A DNA stretch of 64,000 nt. It comes from Macrostomum hystrix (taxonomy: Eukaryota > Platyhelminthes > Macrostomidae). Where the stretch lies: the NCBI GenBank assembly GCA_950097015.1, contig CATNEN010000039.1, positions 17,268,501 through 17,332,500 of the forward strand, written 5' to 3'. The position numbers and the translations under genes are program-made. Position 1 is the stretch's first letter, and each line of letters opens with the position of its first letter. The notes beneath the pieces were generated by a model. That model was given only the letters and a program-made list of their open reading frames with translations, did no database searches and was not told where the DNA came from. Shown piece by piece: positions 36,801 through 48,780 of the stretch.

Positions 36801-39800
36801 GAAGACGATTCTCTTCAGGATGGGAAGACAATTCTCTTCTGGATGGGAAGACGATTCTCTTCTGGATGGGAAGACGATTCTCTTCTGGATGGGAAGACAA
36901 TTCTCTTCAGGATGGGAAGACAATTCTCTTCCGGATGGGAAGACAATTCTCTTCTGGATGGGAAGACGATTCTCTTCTGGATGGGAAGACAATTCTCTTC
37001 AGGATGGGAAGACGATTCTCTTCTGGATGGGATAACGATTCTCTTCTGGATGGGAAGACGATTCTCTTCTGGATGGGAAGACGATTCTCTTCTGGATGGG
37101 AAGACAATTCTCTTCTGGATGGGAAGACGATTCTCTTCTGGATGGGAAGATGATTCTCTTCTGGATGGGAAGACGATTCTCTTCAGGATGGGAAGACAAT
37201 TCTCTTCTGGATGGGAAGACGATTCTCTTCTGGATGGGAAGACGATTCTCTTCTGGATGGGAAGACAATTCTCTTCAGGATGGGAAGACAATTCTCTTCC
37301 GGATGGGAAGACAATTCTCTTCTGGATGGGAAGACGATTCTCTTCTGGATGGGAAGACAATTCTCTTCAGGATGGGAAGACGATTCTCTTCTGGATGGGA
37401 TAACGATTCTCTTCTGGATGGGAAGACGATTCTCTTCTGGATGGGAAGACGATTCTCTTCTGGATGGGAAGACAATTCTCTTCTGGATGGGAAGACAATT
37501 CTCTTCTGGATGGGAAGACGATTCTCTTCTGGATGGGAAGACAATTCTCTTCAGGATGGGAAGACGATTCTCTTCTGGATGGGATAACGATTCTCTTCTG
37601 GATGGGAAGACGATTCTCTTCTGGATGGGAAGACGATTCTCTTCTGGATGGGAAGACGATTCTCTTCTGGATGGGAAGACAATTCTCTTCTGGATGGGAA
37701 GACGATTCTCTTCCGGATGGGAAGACGATTCTCTTCCGAATGGGTAGACGATTCTCTGCTGGATGGGAAGACGATTCTCTGCTGGATGGGAAGACGATTC
37801 TCTACCGGATGGGAAGACGATTCTCTACCGGATGGGAAGATGATTCTTTCCGGATGGGAAGACGATTCTCTACCGGATGGGAAGACGATTCTCTTCCGGA
37901 TGGGAAGACGATTCTCTACCGGATGGGAAGACGATTCTCTTCCGGATGGGAAGATGATTCTTTCCGGATGGGAAGACGATTCTCTACCGGATGGGAAGAC
38001 GATTCTCTGCTGGATGGGAAGACGATTCTCTTCTGGATGGGAAGACGATTCTCTTCTGGATGGGAAGACGATTCTCTTCTGGATGGGAAGACGATTCTCT
38101 TCTGGATGGGAAGACGATTCTCTTCTGGATGGGAAGACGATTCTTTTCTGGATGGGAAGATGCTTCTCTTCTGGATGGGAAGACGATTCTCTTCCGGATG
38201 GGAAGACGATTCTCTACCGGATGGGAAGATGATTCTCTTCTGGATGGGAAGACGATTCTCTTCTGGATGGGAAGACGATTCTTTTCTGGATGGGAAGATG
38301 ATTCTCTTCTGGATGGGAAGACGATTCTCTTCTGGATCGGAAGATGATTCTCTTCTGGATGGGAAGACGATTCTCTACCGGATGGGAAGATGATTCTCTT
38401 TTGGATGGGAAGACGATTCTTTTCTGGATGGGAAGACGATTCTCTTCTGGATGGGAAGATGATTCTCTTCTGGATGGGAAGACGATTCTCTACCGGATGG
38501 GAAGATGATTCTCTTCTGGATGGGAAGACGATTCTCTTCTGGATGGGAAGACGATTCTCTTCAGGATGGGAAGACAATTCTCTTCCGGATGGGAAGACAA
38601 TTCTCTTCAGGATGGGAAGACGATTCTCTTCTGGATGGGAAGACAATTCTCTACCGGATGGGAAGATGCTTCTCTTCTGGATGGGAAGACAATTCTCTTC
38701 TGGATGGGAAGACGATTCTCTTCTGGATGGGAAGACAATTCTCTTCTGGATGGGAAGACGATTCTTTTCTGGATGGGAAGACAATTCTCTTCAGGATGGG
38801 AAGACGATTCTCTTCTGGATGGGAAGACAATTCTCTTCTGGATGGGAAGACGATTCTCTTCTGGATGGGAAGATGATTCTCTTCTGGATGGGAAGACAAT
38901 TCTCTTCTGGATGGGAAGACAATTCTCTTCTGGATGGGAAGACGATTCTCTTCAGGATGGGAAGACAATTCTCTTCTGGATGGGATAACGATTCTCTTCT
39001 GGATGGGAAGACAATTCTCTTCTGGATGGGAAGACAATTCTCTTCTGGATGGGAAGACGATTCTCTTCTGGATGGGAAGACGATTCTCTTCTGGATGGGA
39101 AGATGATTCTCTTCTGGATGGGAAGACGATTCTCTTCAGGATGGGAAGACAATTCTCTTCTGGATGGGAAGACGATTCTCTTCTGGATGGGAAGACGATT
39201 CTCTTCTGGATGGGAAGACAATTCTCTTCAGGATGGGAAGACAATTCTCTTCCGGATGGGAAGACAATTCTCTTCTGGATGGGAAGACGATTCTCTTCTG
39301 GATGGGAAGACAATTCTCTTCAGGATGGGAAGACGATTCTCTTCTGGATGGGATAACGATTCTCTTCTGGATGGGAAGACGATTCTCTTCTGGATGGGAA
39401 GACGATTCTCTTCTGGATGGGAAGACAATTCTCTTCTGGATGGGAAGACGATTCTCTTCTGGATGGGAAGATGATTCTCTTCTGGATGGGAAGACGATTC
39501 TCTTCAGGATGGGAAGACAATTCTCTTCTGGATGGGAAGACGATTCTCTTCTGGATGGGAAGACGATTCTCTTCTGGATGGGAAGACAATTCTCTTCAGG
39601 ATGGGAAGACAATTCTCTTCCGGATGGGAAGACAATTCTCTTCTGGATGGGAAGACGATTCTCTTCTGGATGGGAAGACAATTCTCTTCAGGATGGGAAG
39701 ACGATTCTCTTCTGGATGGGATAACGATTCTCTTCTGGATGGGAAGACGATTCTCTTCTGGATGGGAAGACGATTCTCTTCTGGATGGGAAGACAATTCT

Positions 39801-42800
39801 CTTCTGGATGGGAAGACGATTCTCTTCTGGATGGGAAGACGATTCTCTTCTGGATGGGAAGACAATTCTCTTCAGGATGGGAAGACGATTCTCTTCTGGA
39901 TGGGATAACGATTCTCTTCTGGATGGGAAGACGATTCTCTTCTGGATGGGAAGACGATTCTCTTCTGGATGGGAAGACGATTCTCTTCTGGATGGGAAGA
40001 CAATTCTCTTCTGGATGGGAAGACGATTCTCTTCCGGATGGGAAGACGATTCTCTTCCGAATGGGTAGACGATTCTCTGCTGGATGGGAAGACGATTCTC
40101 TGCTGGATGGGAAGACGATTCTCTACCGGATGGGAAGACGATTCTCTACCGGATGGGAAGATGATTCTTTCCGGATGGGAAGACGATTCTCTACCGGATG
40201 GGAAGACGATTCTCTTCCGGATGGGAAGACGATTCTCTACCGGATGGGAAGACGATTCTCTTCCGGATGGGAAGATGATTCTTTCCGGATGGGAAGACGA
40301 TTCTCTACCGGATGGGAAGACGATTCTCTGCTGGATGGGAAGACGATTCTCTTCTGGATGGGAAGACGATTCTCTTCTGGATGGGAAGACGATTCTCTTC
40401 TGGATGGGAAGACGATTCTCTTCTGGATGGGAAGACGATTCTCTTCTGGATGGGAAGACGATTCTTTTCTGGATGGGAAGATGCTTCTCTTCTGGATGGG
40501 AAGACGATTCTCTTCCGGATGGGAAGACGATTCTCTACCGGATGGGAAGATGATTCTCTTCTGGATGGGAAGACGATTCTCTTCTGGATGGGAAGACGAT
40601 TCTTTTCTGGATGGGAAGATGATTCTCTTCTGGATGGGAAGACGATTCTCTTCTGGATCGGAAGATGATTCTCTTCTGGATGGGAAGACGATTCTCTACC
40701 GGATGGGAAGATGATTCTCTTTTGGATGGGAAGACGATTCTTTTCTGGATGGGAAGACGATTCTCTTCTGGATGGGAAGATGATTCTCTTCTGGATGGGA
40801 AGACGATTCTCTACCGGATGGGAAGATGATTCTCTTCTGGATGGGAAGACGATTCTCTTCTGGATGGGAAGACGATTCTCTTCAGGATGGGAAGACAATT
40901 CTCTTCTGGATGGGAAGACAATTCTCTTCTGGATGGGAAGACGATTCTCTTCTGGATGGGAAGACAATTCTCTTCAGGATGGGAAGACGATTCTCTTCTG
41001 GATGGGATAACGATTCTCTTCTGGATGGGAAGACGATTCTCTTCTGGATGGGAAGACGATTCTCTTCTGGATGGGAAGACAATTCTCTTCTGGATGGGAA
41101 GACGATTCTCTTCTGGATGGGAAGACGATTCTCTTCTGGATGGGAAGACAATTCTCTTCAGGATGGGAAGACGATTCTCTTCTGGATGGGATAACGATTC
41201 TCTTCTGGATGGGAAGACGATTCTCTTCTGGATGGGAAGACGATTCTCTTCTGGATGGGAAGACGATTCTCTTCTGGATGGGAAGACAATTCTCTTCTGG
41301 ATGGGAAGACGATTCTCTTCCGGATGGGAAGACGATTCTCTTCCGAATGGGTAGACGATTCTCTGCTGGATGGGAAGACGATTCTCTGCTGGATGGGAAG
41401 ACGATTCTCTACCGGATGGGAAGACGATTCTCTACCGGATGGGAAGATGATTCTTTCCGGATGGGAAGACGATTCTCTACCGGATGGGAAGACGATTCTC
41501 TTCCGGATGGGAAGACGATTCTCTACCGGATGGGAAGACGATTCTCTTCCGGATGGGAAGATGATTCTTTCCGGATGGGAAGACGATTCTCTACCGGATG
41601 GGAAGACAATTCTCTTCTGGATGGGATAACGATTCTCTTCTGGATGGGAAGACGATTCTCTTCTGGATGGGAAGACGATTCTCTTCTGGATGGGAAGACG
41701 ATTCTCTTCTGGATGGGAAGACGATTCTCTTCTGGATGGGAAGATGATTCTCTTCTGGATGGGAAGACGATTCTCTTCAGGATGGGAAGACAATTCTCTT
41801 CTGGATGGGAAGACGATTCTCTTCTGGATGGGAAGACGATTCTCTTCTGGATGGGAAGACAATTCTCTTCAGGATGGGAAGACAATTCTCTTCCGGATGG
41901 GAAGACAATTCTCTTCTGGATGGGAAGACGATTCTCTTCTGGATGGGAAGACAATTCTCTTCAGGATGGGAAGACGATTCTCTTCTGGATGGGATAACGA
42001 TTCTCTTCTGGATGGGAAGACGATTCTCTTCTGGATGGGAAGACGATTCTCTTCTGGATGGGAAGACAATTCTCTTCTGGATGGGAAGACGATTCTCTTC
42101 TGGATGGGAAGATGATTCTCTTCTGGATGGGAAGACGATTCTCTTCAGGATGGGAAGACAATTCTCTTCTGGATGGGAAGACGATTCTCTTCTGGATGGG
42201 AAGACGATTCTCTTCTGGATGGGAAGACGATTCTCTTCTGGATGGGAAGACGATTCTCTTCTGGATGGGAAGACAATTCTCTTCTGGATGGGAAGACGAT
42301 TCTCTTCTGGATGGGAAGACAATTCTCTTCTGGATGGGAAGACGATTCTCTTCCGGATGGGAAGACGATTCTCTTCCGAATGGGTAGACGATTCTCTGCT
42401 GGATGGGAAGACGATTCTCTGCTGGATGGGAAGACGATTCTCTACCGGATGGGAAGACGATTCTCTACCGGATGGGAAGATGATTCTTTCCGGATGGGAA
42501 GACGATTCTTTTCTGGATGGGAAGACGATTCTCTTCCGGATGGGAAGACGATTCTCTTCCGAATGGGTAGACGATTCTCTTCCGGATGGGAAGACAATTC
42601 TCTTCCGGATGGGAAGACGATTCTCTTCCGAATGGGTAGACGATTCTCTGCTGGATGGGAAGACGATTCTCTGCTGGATGGGAAGACGATTCTCTACCGG
42701 ATGGGAAGACGATTCTCTTCCGGATGGGAAGATGATTCTTTCCGGATGGGAAGACGATTCTCTACCGGATGGGAAGACGATTCTCTGCTGGATGGGAAGA

Positions 42801-45296
42801 CGATTCTCTTCTGGATGGGAAGACGATTCTCTTCTGGATGGGAAGACGATTCTCTACCGGATGGGAAGACGATTTTCTTCCGGATGGGAAGACGATTCTC
42901 TACCGGATGGGAAGACGATTCTCTTCCGGATGGGAAGACGATTCTCTTCCGAATGGGTAGACGATTCTCTGCTGGATGGGAAGACGATTCTCTTCCGGAT
43001 GGGAAGACGATTCTCTTCCGAATGGGTAGACGATTCTCTGCTGGATGGGAAGACGATTCTCTGCTGGATGGGAAGACGATTCTCTACCGGATGGGAAGAC
43101 GATTCTCTACCGGATGGGAAGATGATTCTTTCCGGATGGGAAGACGATTCTCTACCGGATGGGAAGACGATTCTCTTCCGGATGGGAAGACGATTCTCTA
43201 CCGGATGGGAAGACGATTCTCTTCCGGATGGGAAGATGATTCTTTCCGGATGGGAAGACGATTCTCTACCGGATGGGAAGACGATTCTCTGCTGGATGGG
43301 AAGACGATTCTCTTCTGGATGGGAAGACGATTCTCTTCTGGATGGGAAGACGATTCTCTTCCGGATGGGAAGACGATTCTCTTCCGAATGGGTAGACGAT
43401 TCTCTGCTGGATGGGAAGACGATTCTCTGCTGGATGGGAAGACGATTCTCTAACGGATGGGAAGACGATTCTCTACCGGATGGGAAGATGATTCTTTCCG
43501 GATGGGAAGACGATGCTCTACCGGATGGGAAGACGATTCTCTTCCGGATGGGAAGACGATTCTCTACCGGATGGGAAGACGATTCTCTTCCGGATGGGAA
43601 GACGATTCTCTTCCGAATGGGTAGACGATTCTCTGCTGGATGGGAAGACGATTCTCTTCCGAATGGGTAGACGATTCTCTGCTGGATGGGAAGACGATTC
43701 TCTGCTGGATGGGAAGACGATTCTCTAACGGATGGGAAGACGATTCTCTACCGGATGGGAAGATGATTCTTTCCGGATGGGAAGGCGATTCTCTACCGGA
43801 TGGGAAGACGATTCTCTTCCGGATGGGAAGACGATTCTCTACCGGATGGGAAGACGATTCTCTTCCGGATGGGAAGACGATTCTCTTCCGAATGGGTAGA
43901 CGATTCTCTGCTGGATGGGAAGACGATTCTCTGCTGGATGGGAAGACGATTCTCTTCCGAATGGGTAGACGATTCTCTGCTGGATGGGAAGACGATTCTC
44001 TACCGGATGGGAAGATGATTCTCTTCTGGATGGATAGACGATTCTCTTCCGGATGGGAAGACAATTCTCTTCCGGATGGGAAGATGATTCTCTTCTGGAT
44101 GGATAGACGATTCTCTTCCGGATGGGAAGACGATTTTCTTTAGGATGGGAAGACAATTCTCTTCAGTATAGGAAGACGATTCTCTTCTGGATGGATAGAC
44201 GATTCTCTTCCGGATGGGAAGATAATTCTCTTCAGGATGGGAAGACGATTCTGAGGTAGCACAGTGCTCACCTGTACACCAGAGTCCAGTGAGTGCGAGC
44301 CAGCTCGCTAGGATTGGCATCCACAATAGGCGTCAAAGGTTTGTAAACTTCAAAATAGGGATCCGATTTTCCTAGGAAATCCTTCTTGTCTAGCTGGCTG
44401 CCGCACAGCTGCATCTGAAGAAGCTCCTTGCAGTGCTGCAGCTCCACGCAGGTGATGATGATGACAGAATCTCGACGCGACGATTTCGCTAGAGGTGCCT
44501 CAAATCTGCGCCGGCTAACCAGCTCACCAATGGTGGACTCAAACTGGCCGAGAAAGTCGTGATCGCTTAGTTGAGCACTGTGTGAGTCGATGTCGTAGAT
44601 TGAAAACATTACCTGCAAGGTGAGAACATCACGGCACAAAGGATGCGATAATTAATTAAGTTCTTAAGAACTTGGAGGAAAAGGGAGTTTTTGGGATCTG
44701 ATGATAATCCTAGAGAATCTCCTTGGATTATGGGTATCTGATGGGATTTTGAGGATTATGGTATCTGATGGGAATCCAACGGGGGGACTCTGAGGATTAT
44801 GGGATCTGATGGGAATCCAACGGAGAGAACCTGGGAATTATGGGATCTGATGGGAGTCTAACAGAGAGACTCTGGGGATTATGGGATCTGATGGGAATCC
44901 AACGGAGAGAACCTGGGAATTATGGGATCTGATGGGAATCCAACGGAGAGAATCTGAGGATTATCGGATCTGATAGGACTCCAACGGGGATTCTGAGGAT
45001 TCTTGGGTATTGGGGGATATGGATGGGAATATCTGACAGAAATAGCCAACCTTTTGATGCTCTTCAAAGTGAAAGTCAACAATAAACTTGTGCTGAAAGT
45101 CTGGGTTGAGTGTATCCTTGATCATCTCGGTGCGATCGTGCTCTCGGTAATTGCGCGTTCCTGGCGGGCAGATCATGAGTACACACATTGGGTCAGACTT
45201 TGACGTCAAATCCATGTCGGCAAGCTTGCGGCAGGAGACACTGATCTCTACTTTGCTTACTAGGCCCTGCTGACTGTAGCCAGGCGCTGTTGCCAT
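33847..45296 (-). CDS. CPNE: Copine (two C2 domains plus copine VWA domain)
   Basis: Four exons join in frame with GT/AG sites: 45296-45051 (phase 0), 44612-44272 (phase 2), 35435-35231 (phase 0) and 34830-33847, giving 591 residues. Residues about 12-130 form C2A, with D-x5-D at 29-35 and Y-D-I-D near 88-91 as calcium ligands. Residues about 150-270 form C2B (G-K-S-D-P-Y-F-E, then L-N-P-S-W). The copine-type VWA domain follows, with F-T-A-S-N-G as its metal site, C-L-R-x-V-x-L-Y-G-P-T-N-F-S-P-I-I, L-L-I-I-T-D-G-I-I-T-D, and F-V-P-L-R-D-F near the end. The tail is proline-rich (P-Y-P-P-S-G-F, P-P-P-Y-Y-G-P). Copines bind phospholipids in a calcium-dependent way and recruit partners to membranes. 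I chose ATG 45296; another in-frame ATG at 45320 would add eight residues. The C2B calcium loop is unusual: W-D-C-I-D-W-N replaces the usual Y-D-Y-D, and S stands where the last Asp is expected. A 5' UTR exon may lie upstream. The paralogue number cannot be told. Confidence 0.92.
34855..35155. repeat. 29-bp minisatellite in copine intron 3
   Basis: About ten units with core GTGACAGATCTATGGGAACA and ATGGGTAGA. It occupies about 300 bp of the 400-bp intron 34831-35230. In mRNA sense it is pyrimidine-leaning (CCCATTGTTCCCATAG). Confidence 0.95.
35536..44252. repeat. 23-bp minisatellite, 8.7 kb, filling copine intron 2
   Basis: About 380 units of 23 bp with core GAAGACGATTCTCTTC followed by TGGATGG. 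Main variants are GACAATT, GATGATT, CTTCAGG, CTTCCGG, CTACCGG and CTGCTGG, plus GATAACG for GAAGACG. Variants are ordered: CTTCTGG types dominate from 35.5 to 37.7 kb, while CTACCGG, CTGCTGG and CCGAATGGG types dominate at 41.3-44.0 kb. Higher-order structure is visible as repeated variant orders at spacings of 368 bp (16 units), 1286 bp and 2321 bp. The array leaves only about 100 bp to the acceptor at 35436 and about 20 bp to the donor at 44271. All six frames stay open for long stretches because the unit holds almost no stop triplet; none of these is a gene. There are no spacers, so it is not CRISPR. Confidence 0.98.
44690..45000. repeat. 41-bp minisatellite in copine intron 1
   Basis: About seven degenerate units built on GATCTGATGGGAATCCAACG and GAGAGAACCTGGGAATTATGG. 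It fills most of the 438-bp intron 44613-45050. Confidence 0.9.
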
Positions 45297-45320
45297 GCTA
45301 GCCAGCAACCAATAGTACAA

Positions 45321-47329
45321 TTTAATCGATAAATAGGTAGCACTTTATCACTCGACCTGAAAGACAGTTTCATTTTTTACTTTAATTAGAGTAAAAATGT
45401 CATACAAACCATAAAATTACACATCATATGGAAAATAAGAGGAACCTAATTATCGATATGGTTATCTTTATAAAAATAAATATAAATTGGATTGCAAGGT
45501 AGAATGAACATTTGTATATATCATACAGTTGGAGATATTGGATTGATATTAGCTTTAGCTTCTAAAAAGTAGCTACAAGAAATACTATTTGTCATTCATT
45601 TAGATACAAACTTAATACAACTAACTAACTTATAATTAGGTTCGATGCATAGATAAGTGATATTGCCTGCACACTACACTTATAGTTTCTCATTCAAGAA
45701 TTTATATAAAAATTAGACTTTTGTTACTATGGCCAAAATTGCTAGCAATGTATACTTATTTTTAACTCATTAAGTTAGCTCAAGTGAAAAAACTTGATTT
45801 ATTTGTGAACAGTGCACTAAACACTGGCATATACAGGGGATGGGGGACATATCCCATGTCAATTCTCTTTCAACAGTTTGCAAGATTTAATGAAGTTAAG
45901 TGTCAAAGGTAGGTTGCAGGGTCAAGAAATAAAACAAAATATTTATACCCACAAAACAAAATCTTAATATACTAGTTAGATACAAAACTAAAGTATCTAA
46001 TGGGATTGAGGGAGACATTTATTTAATAATTACATATCAGCCAATCAGATTTGAAGGGCAACTATTCATAAGGCAATCAAGTGGTGTCACAAAGTAAGGA
46101 TAAGAGAAGAACAACAAATGACAAGAAAGGCAAAGAGAAAATTGTAAAAGCTTTTATGTCGAAATGGCCACTTGACACAATGGCCACATGCCAAAACTGC
46201 CACATATCTAAATGGCCACAAATAATAAAACAGTTCCAGTCTTTGAATTTAACAGTTAGGAAAATGAATAATAAGAAATAGAACCATTATAAAAAAGGAT
46301 ATATTTTTATTTTATACAATAATATTTTTCTTTAATCATACAAACATAGCCAAATGTGAAACAACTATATTTTGCACATTAACAAACAGCAACACATACC
46401 ATAGTCTGGTAGGTGGCTTGTATGTCAAACTAGTTTGGCATACATTTGGATCTTCAATGGCTGTTGGCAAGTAAATCAAGGTGGCATATAAATTCCAGTT
46501 TCAAAGTGGCATGTATGATGTATAGACATCTGTAAAAACAAATATTTACACAAATATTACAAATTAAAAAACACTTCTACTTCATGTAGCAAAAACAATA
46601 TCTTTTTTAAACTTCACTTTAAATATAAGCCCAATTTTCTTAAAAAGTTTAATAAAAATATATCATCATAATCATGTTCTTAGAGACTAGAGTAGATACA
46701 TAGGTAGGCTTGGTGTAGGCAATGGTAGCAATGAAAACATTAGGCAAATGCAAATATGTCACAATAGCTAAGCCTATAAGTAAGAAATATGTCAAATCAA
46801 GCTGAATAATTAGCTACTAAAACAATCTACAAAGTGGTGTTGTTTCACCATTGCCATATTATATGAGTGCCTATCAGATACAACCTGTATTCAGCAATGA
46901 GATATTAAAGCTCGATACTATGGCTATAGAGGTGTAATTTCTGATTGGCTACTAGTGATACTACTATGACCTATGTTTTATGCATAATACTATAATATGT
47001 TATATGTAAAAATAATGTAAAAAAATATCTTTTTACAGCGCCTGCTGCTACTAATGTTGTAAAATATTCTCTTGTTATATTTAGAATCATGACCAAAACC
47101 AGAAAAACGTAGTTATACAATTGCAAAGTTTAAAAAACATGCCATTAACTATATATATTGTGTAATGTATGAAAAAACGCATGTTTCCTGCAAAAACTCA
47201 ATTCTAAATATTCAGATTTTTCGTACTAGCGACTTCATACACGTAAATAACGACATTTGTAGCATAACTATTTCACTGAAAAATAAAAAGAGAACTCAGG
47301 TAAAGTTGCTCGCTGTGCAAGTAGGATGA
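45321..47329. other. AT-rich intergenic DNA upstream of copine
   Basis: About 2 kb, AT-rich, without supported genes. Short open frames such as 46081-46281 have no recognisable features. It presumably contains the copine promoter and perhaps a 5' UTR exon, which I cannot place. Confidence 0.5.
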
Positions 47330-47344
47330 AGAGAAATGCGAAAA

Positions 47345-47460
47345 TCAACATTTTCGATTTAATTTGATTAAAAACGCATTTCGCACAATAGTGTGCATCT
47401 TTAAATAAAGCTGATGATGCACACTGTTGTGCGAAACGCGCCATTTATAATTAAATCAAA
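47345..47460. repeat. Imperfect palindrome, about 110 bp
   Basis: The left arm has ATTTCGCACAATAGTGTGCATC (about 47379-47400). The right arm has GATGCACACTGTTGTGCGAAAC (about 47418-47440), its near-perfect reverse complement across a loop of about 17 bases. Outside it, ATTTAATTTGATTAAAA on the left and TAATTAAATCAAAT on the right extend the symmetry. It could fold into a hairpin RNA or be a small inverted-repeat transposon. Confidence 0.75.
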
Positions 47461-47503
47461 TAGAGAACTCCAAGGAGCCTCCAATATTGCAGTATATCAT
47501 CCT

Positions 47504-47680
47504 CAGGGGCGTAGCTAAGGGGCGTCATGGAGGTCATGACCTAGATCTAGTCTAGATCACATGACCTAGCCGGCTGATCCAGGTAAAATTTTTCAAGAGT
47601 CCTAGGACCCCCTGCCCCCCGGTTGCCGCTATGAGCCTGTGACTGTGACCCCCCGGAAGGAAATCCTGGCTACGCCACTG
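47504..47680. mobile_element. hAT-type MITE, 177 bp, with perfect 8-bp target duplication
   Basis: Terminal inverted repeats are CAGGGGCGTAGCTA (left) and TGGCTACGCCACTG (right, reverse complement CAGTGGCGTAGCCA). The flanking 8-bp duplication ATCATCCT is perfect (47496-47503 and 47681-47688). The CAG ends and 8-bp target duplication are diagnostic of the hAT superfamily. There is no coding capacity. Internally it holds the palindromic CTAGATCTAG region. Confidence 0.88.
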
Positions 47681-47980
47681 ATCATCCTGATAAATGATAG
47701 TTTGGTAGAGTCAGCAACCTCTTTGCAGTTTTATTGCAATAGCCAATTGTAATTATGCACGTGACACAGCAATGCAAATAATATACGTCAGAAGTTGTTG
47801 CACTTATCCTAACTTGCAGATCACATGTATAAAAAGAAACTATGCTTTATATGCTCGAGTAATTAATTAACTGTGTACGCATACACGTGTACAGTTTAAA
47901 TCCATGCAGACTTCAATATTGCGATCCAAATAACTACATAGCAAATGCCAAACGGTGGCATATTCTACCTTAGGTTTAAA

Positions 47981-48780
47981 TGTATTACTGCTTCGAATTG
48001 TTGTCCATCTGCCACAGCACTTCGTTCAGGTGAATCGGGTTTGACCGGCCGAGCGTGCGCCTGAGGTCCCCAGTGTGTCGGACAAAGTCGATGAAGTACT
48101 GGCCACCGACCTTGGTGTTGGGCGGAGTTGTACAGATGGAGACTCGTTTGTTTGGCGTGAATGCCACCAGCAGCATTGTCTTCTTGTCTGAGATGGACCT
48201 CCTGGTCACTGTCAGCCTGGAGTCCTCAGATCCCAGCCAGCAGCGATTGTCTGCCCTTTCTGCTTTCGCCATCCAGGTGGAGCCAGGACTCATCCTCAAC
48301 AACCAGGCAGTTTAGGATTTACTCCAAGCCCCGGCTGCTGAACACCTTGCGGATCTGCTTGGCGCAGTTCACACGGGCCTGACGTTGGTCCGCAGTGAGG
48401 TCATGGGGCACCCAGACCGAGCAGACGTTTCGGAGATGGAGATCCTGTGTCAAAATGCGATGGACTGTCTTGAAATCAATCTCCCAGCAGTCCGCTAGCT
48501 CCCTGACAGACTGCCGCGGGCCTTCCTTCACCAGCAGGTCGCTGATGACTTCGATGTTCTCTATTGTCCTGGTTGAACATGGTCGGCCAGATCTGGCGGC
48601 ATCTTCAAATTCGAACCCAGGATCAGTAAAGTTCTGAAACCACCTGTAAATTGTCCTGCGAGTTTGGGCAGTTGTCTGGCAGGGTGGTCCGGAGATCCTC
48701 CTCTACTTCTGCTGCAGATTTTCCAAGCTTAAAGCGAACGAAAGCGTAGAACTGGACGTGCGTCTTGTCACGATTCATGT
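47981..48780 (-). pseudogene. Decayed mariner transposase
   Basis: The minus strand reads a mariner-type transposase broken by stops and frame changes. Near 48780-48660 is an N-terminal part with G-K-S-A-A-E. Then, after a frame change near 48620, comes the S-G-R-P link, followed by S-V-R-E-L-A, V-H-R-I-L-T and W-V-P-H-x-L-T in the second helix-turn-helix (48531-48319). A stop comes next, then D-E-S-W (first catalytic-Asp region) near 48300, and further frames reading a degenerate catalytic core down to 47985. The later catalytic residues are not seen and the C-terminal end is missing. It is inactive, and terminal repeats were not found. Confidence 0.8.

Noticed and set aside
35536-44252. Many long open frames in all six frames with peptide repeats such as D-G-K-T-I-L-F-W-M-G
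   Set aside because: The 23-bp unit has almost no stop triplets and is not a multiple of three, so all frames stay open automatically. The region is an intron of copine between well-fitting splice sites.
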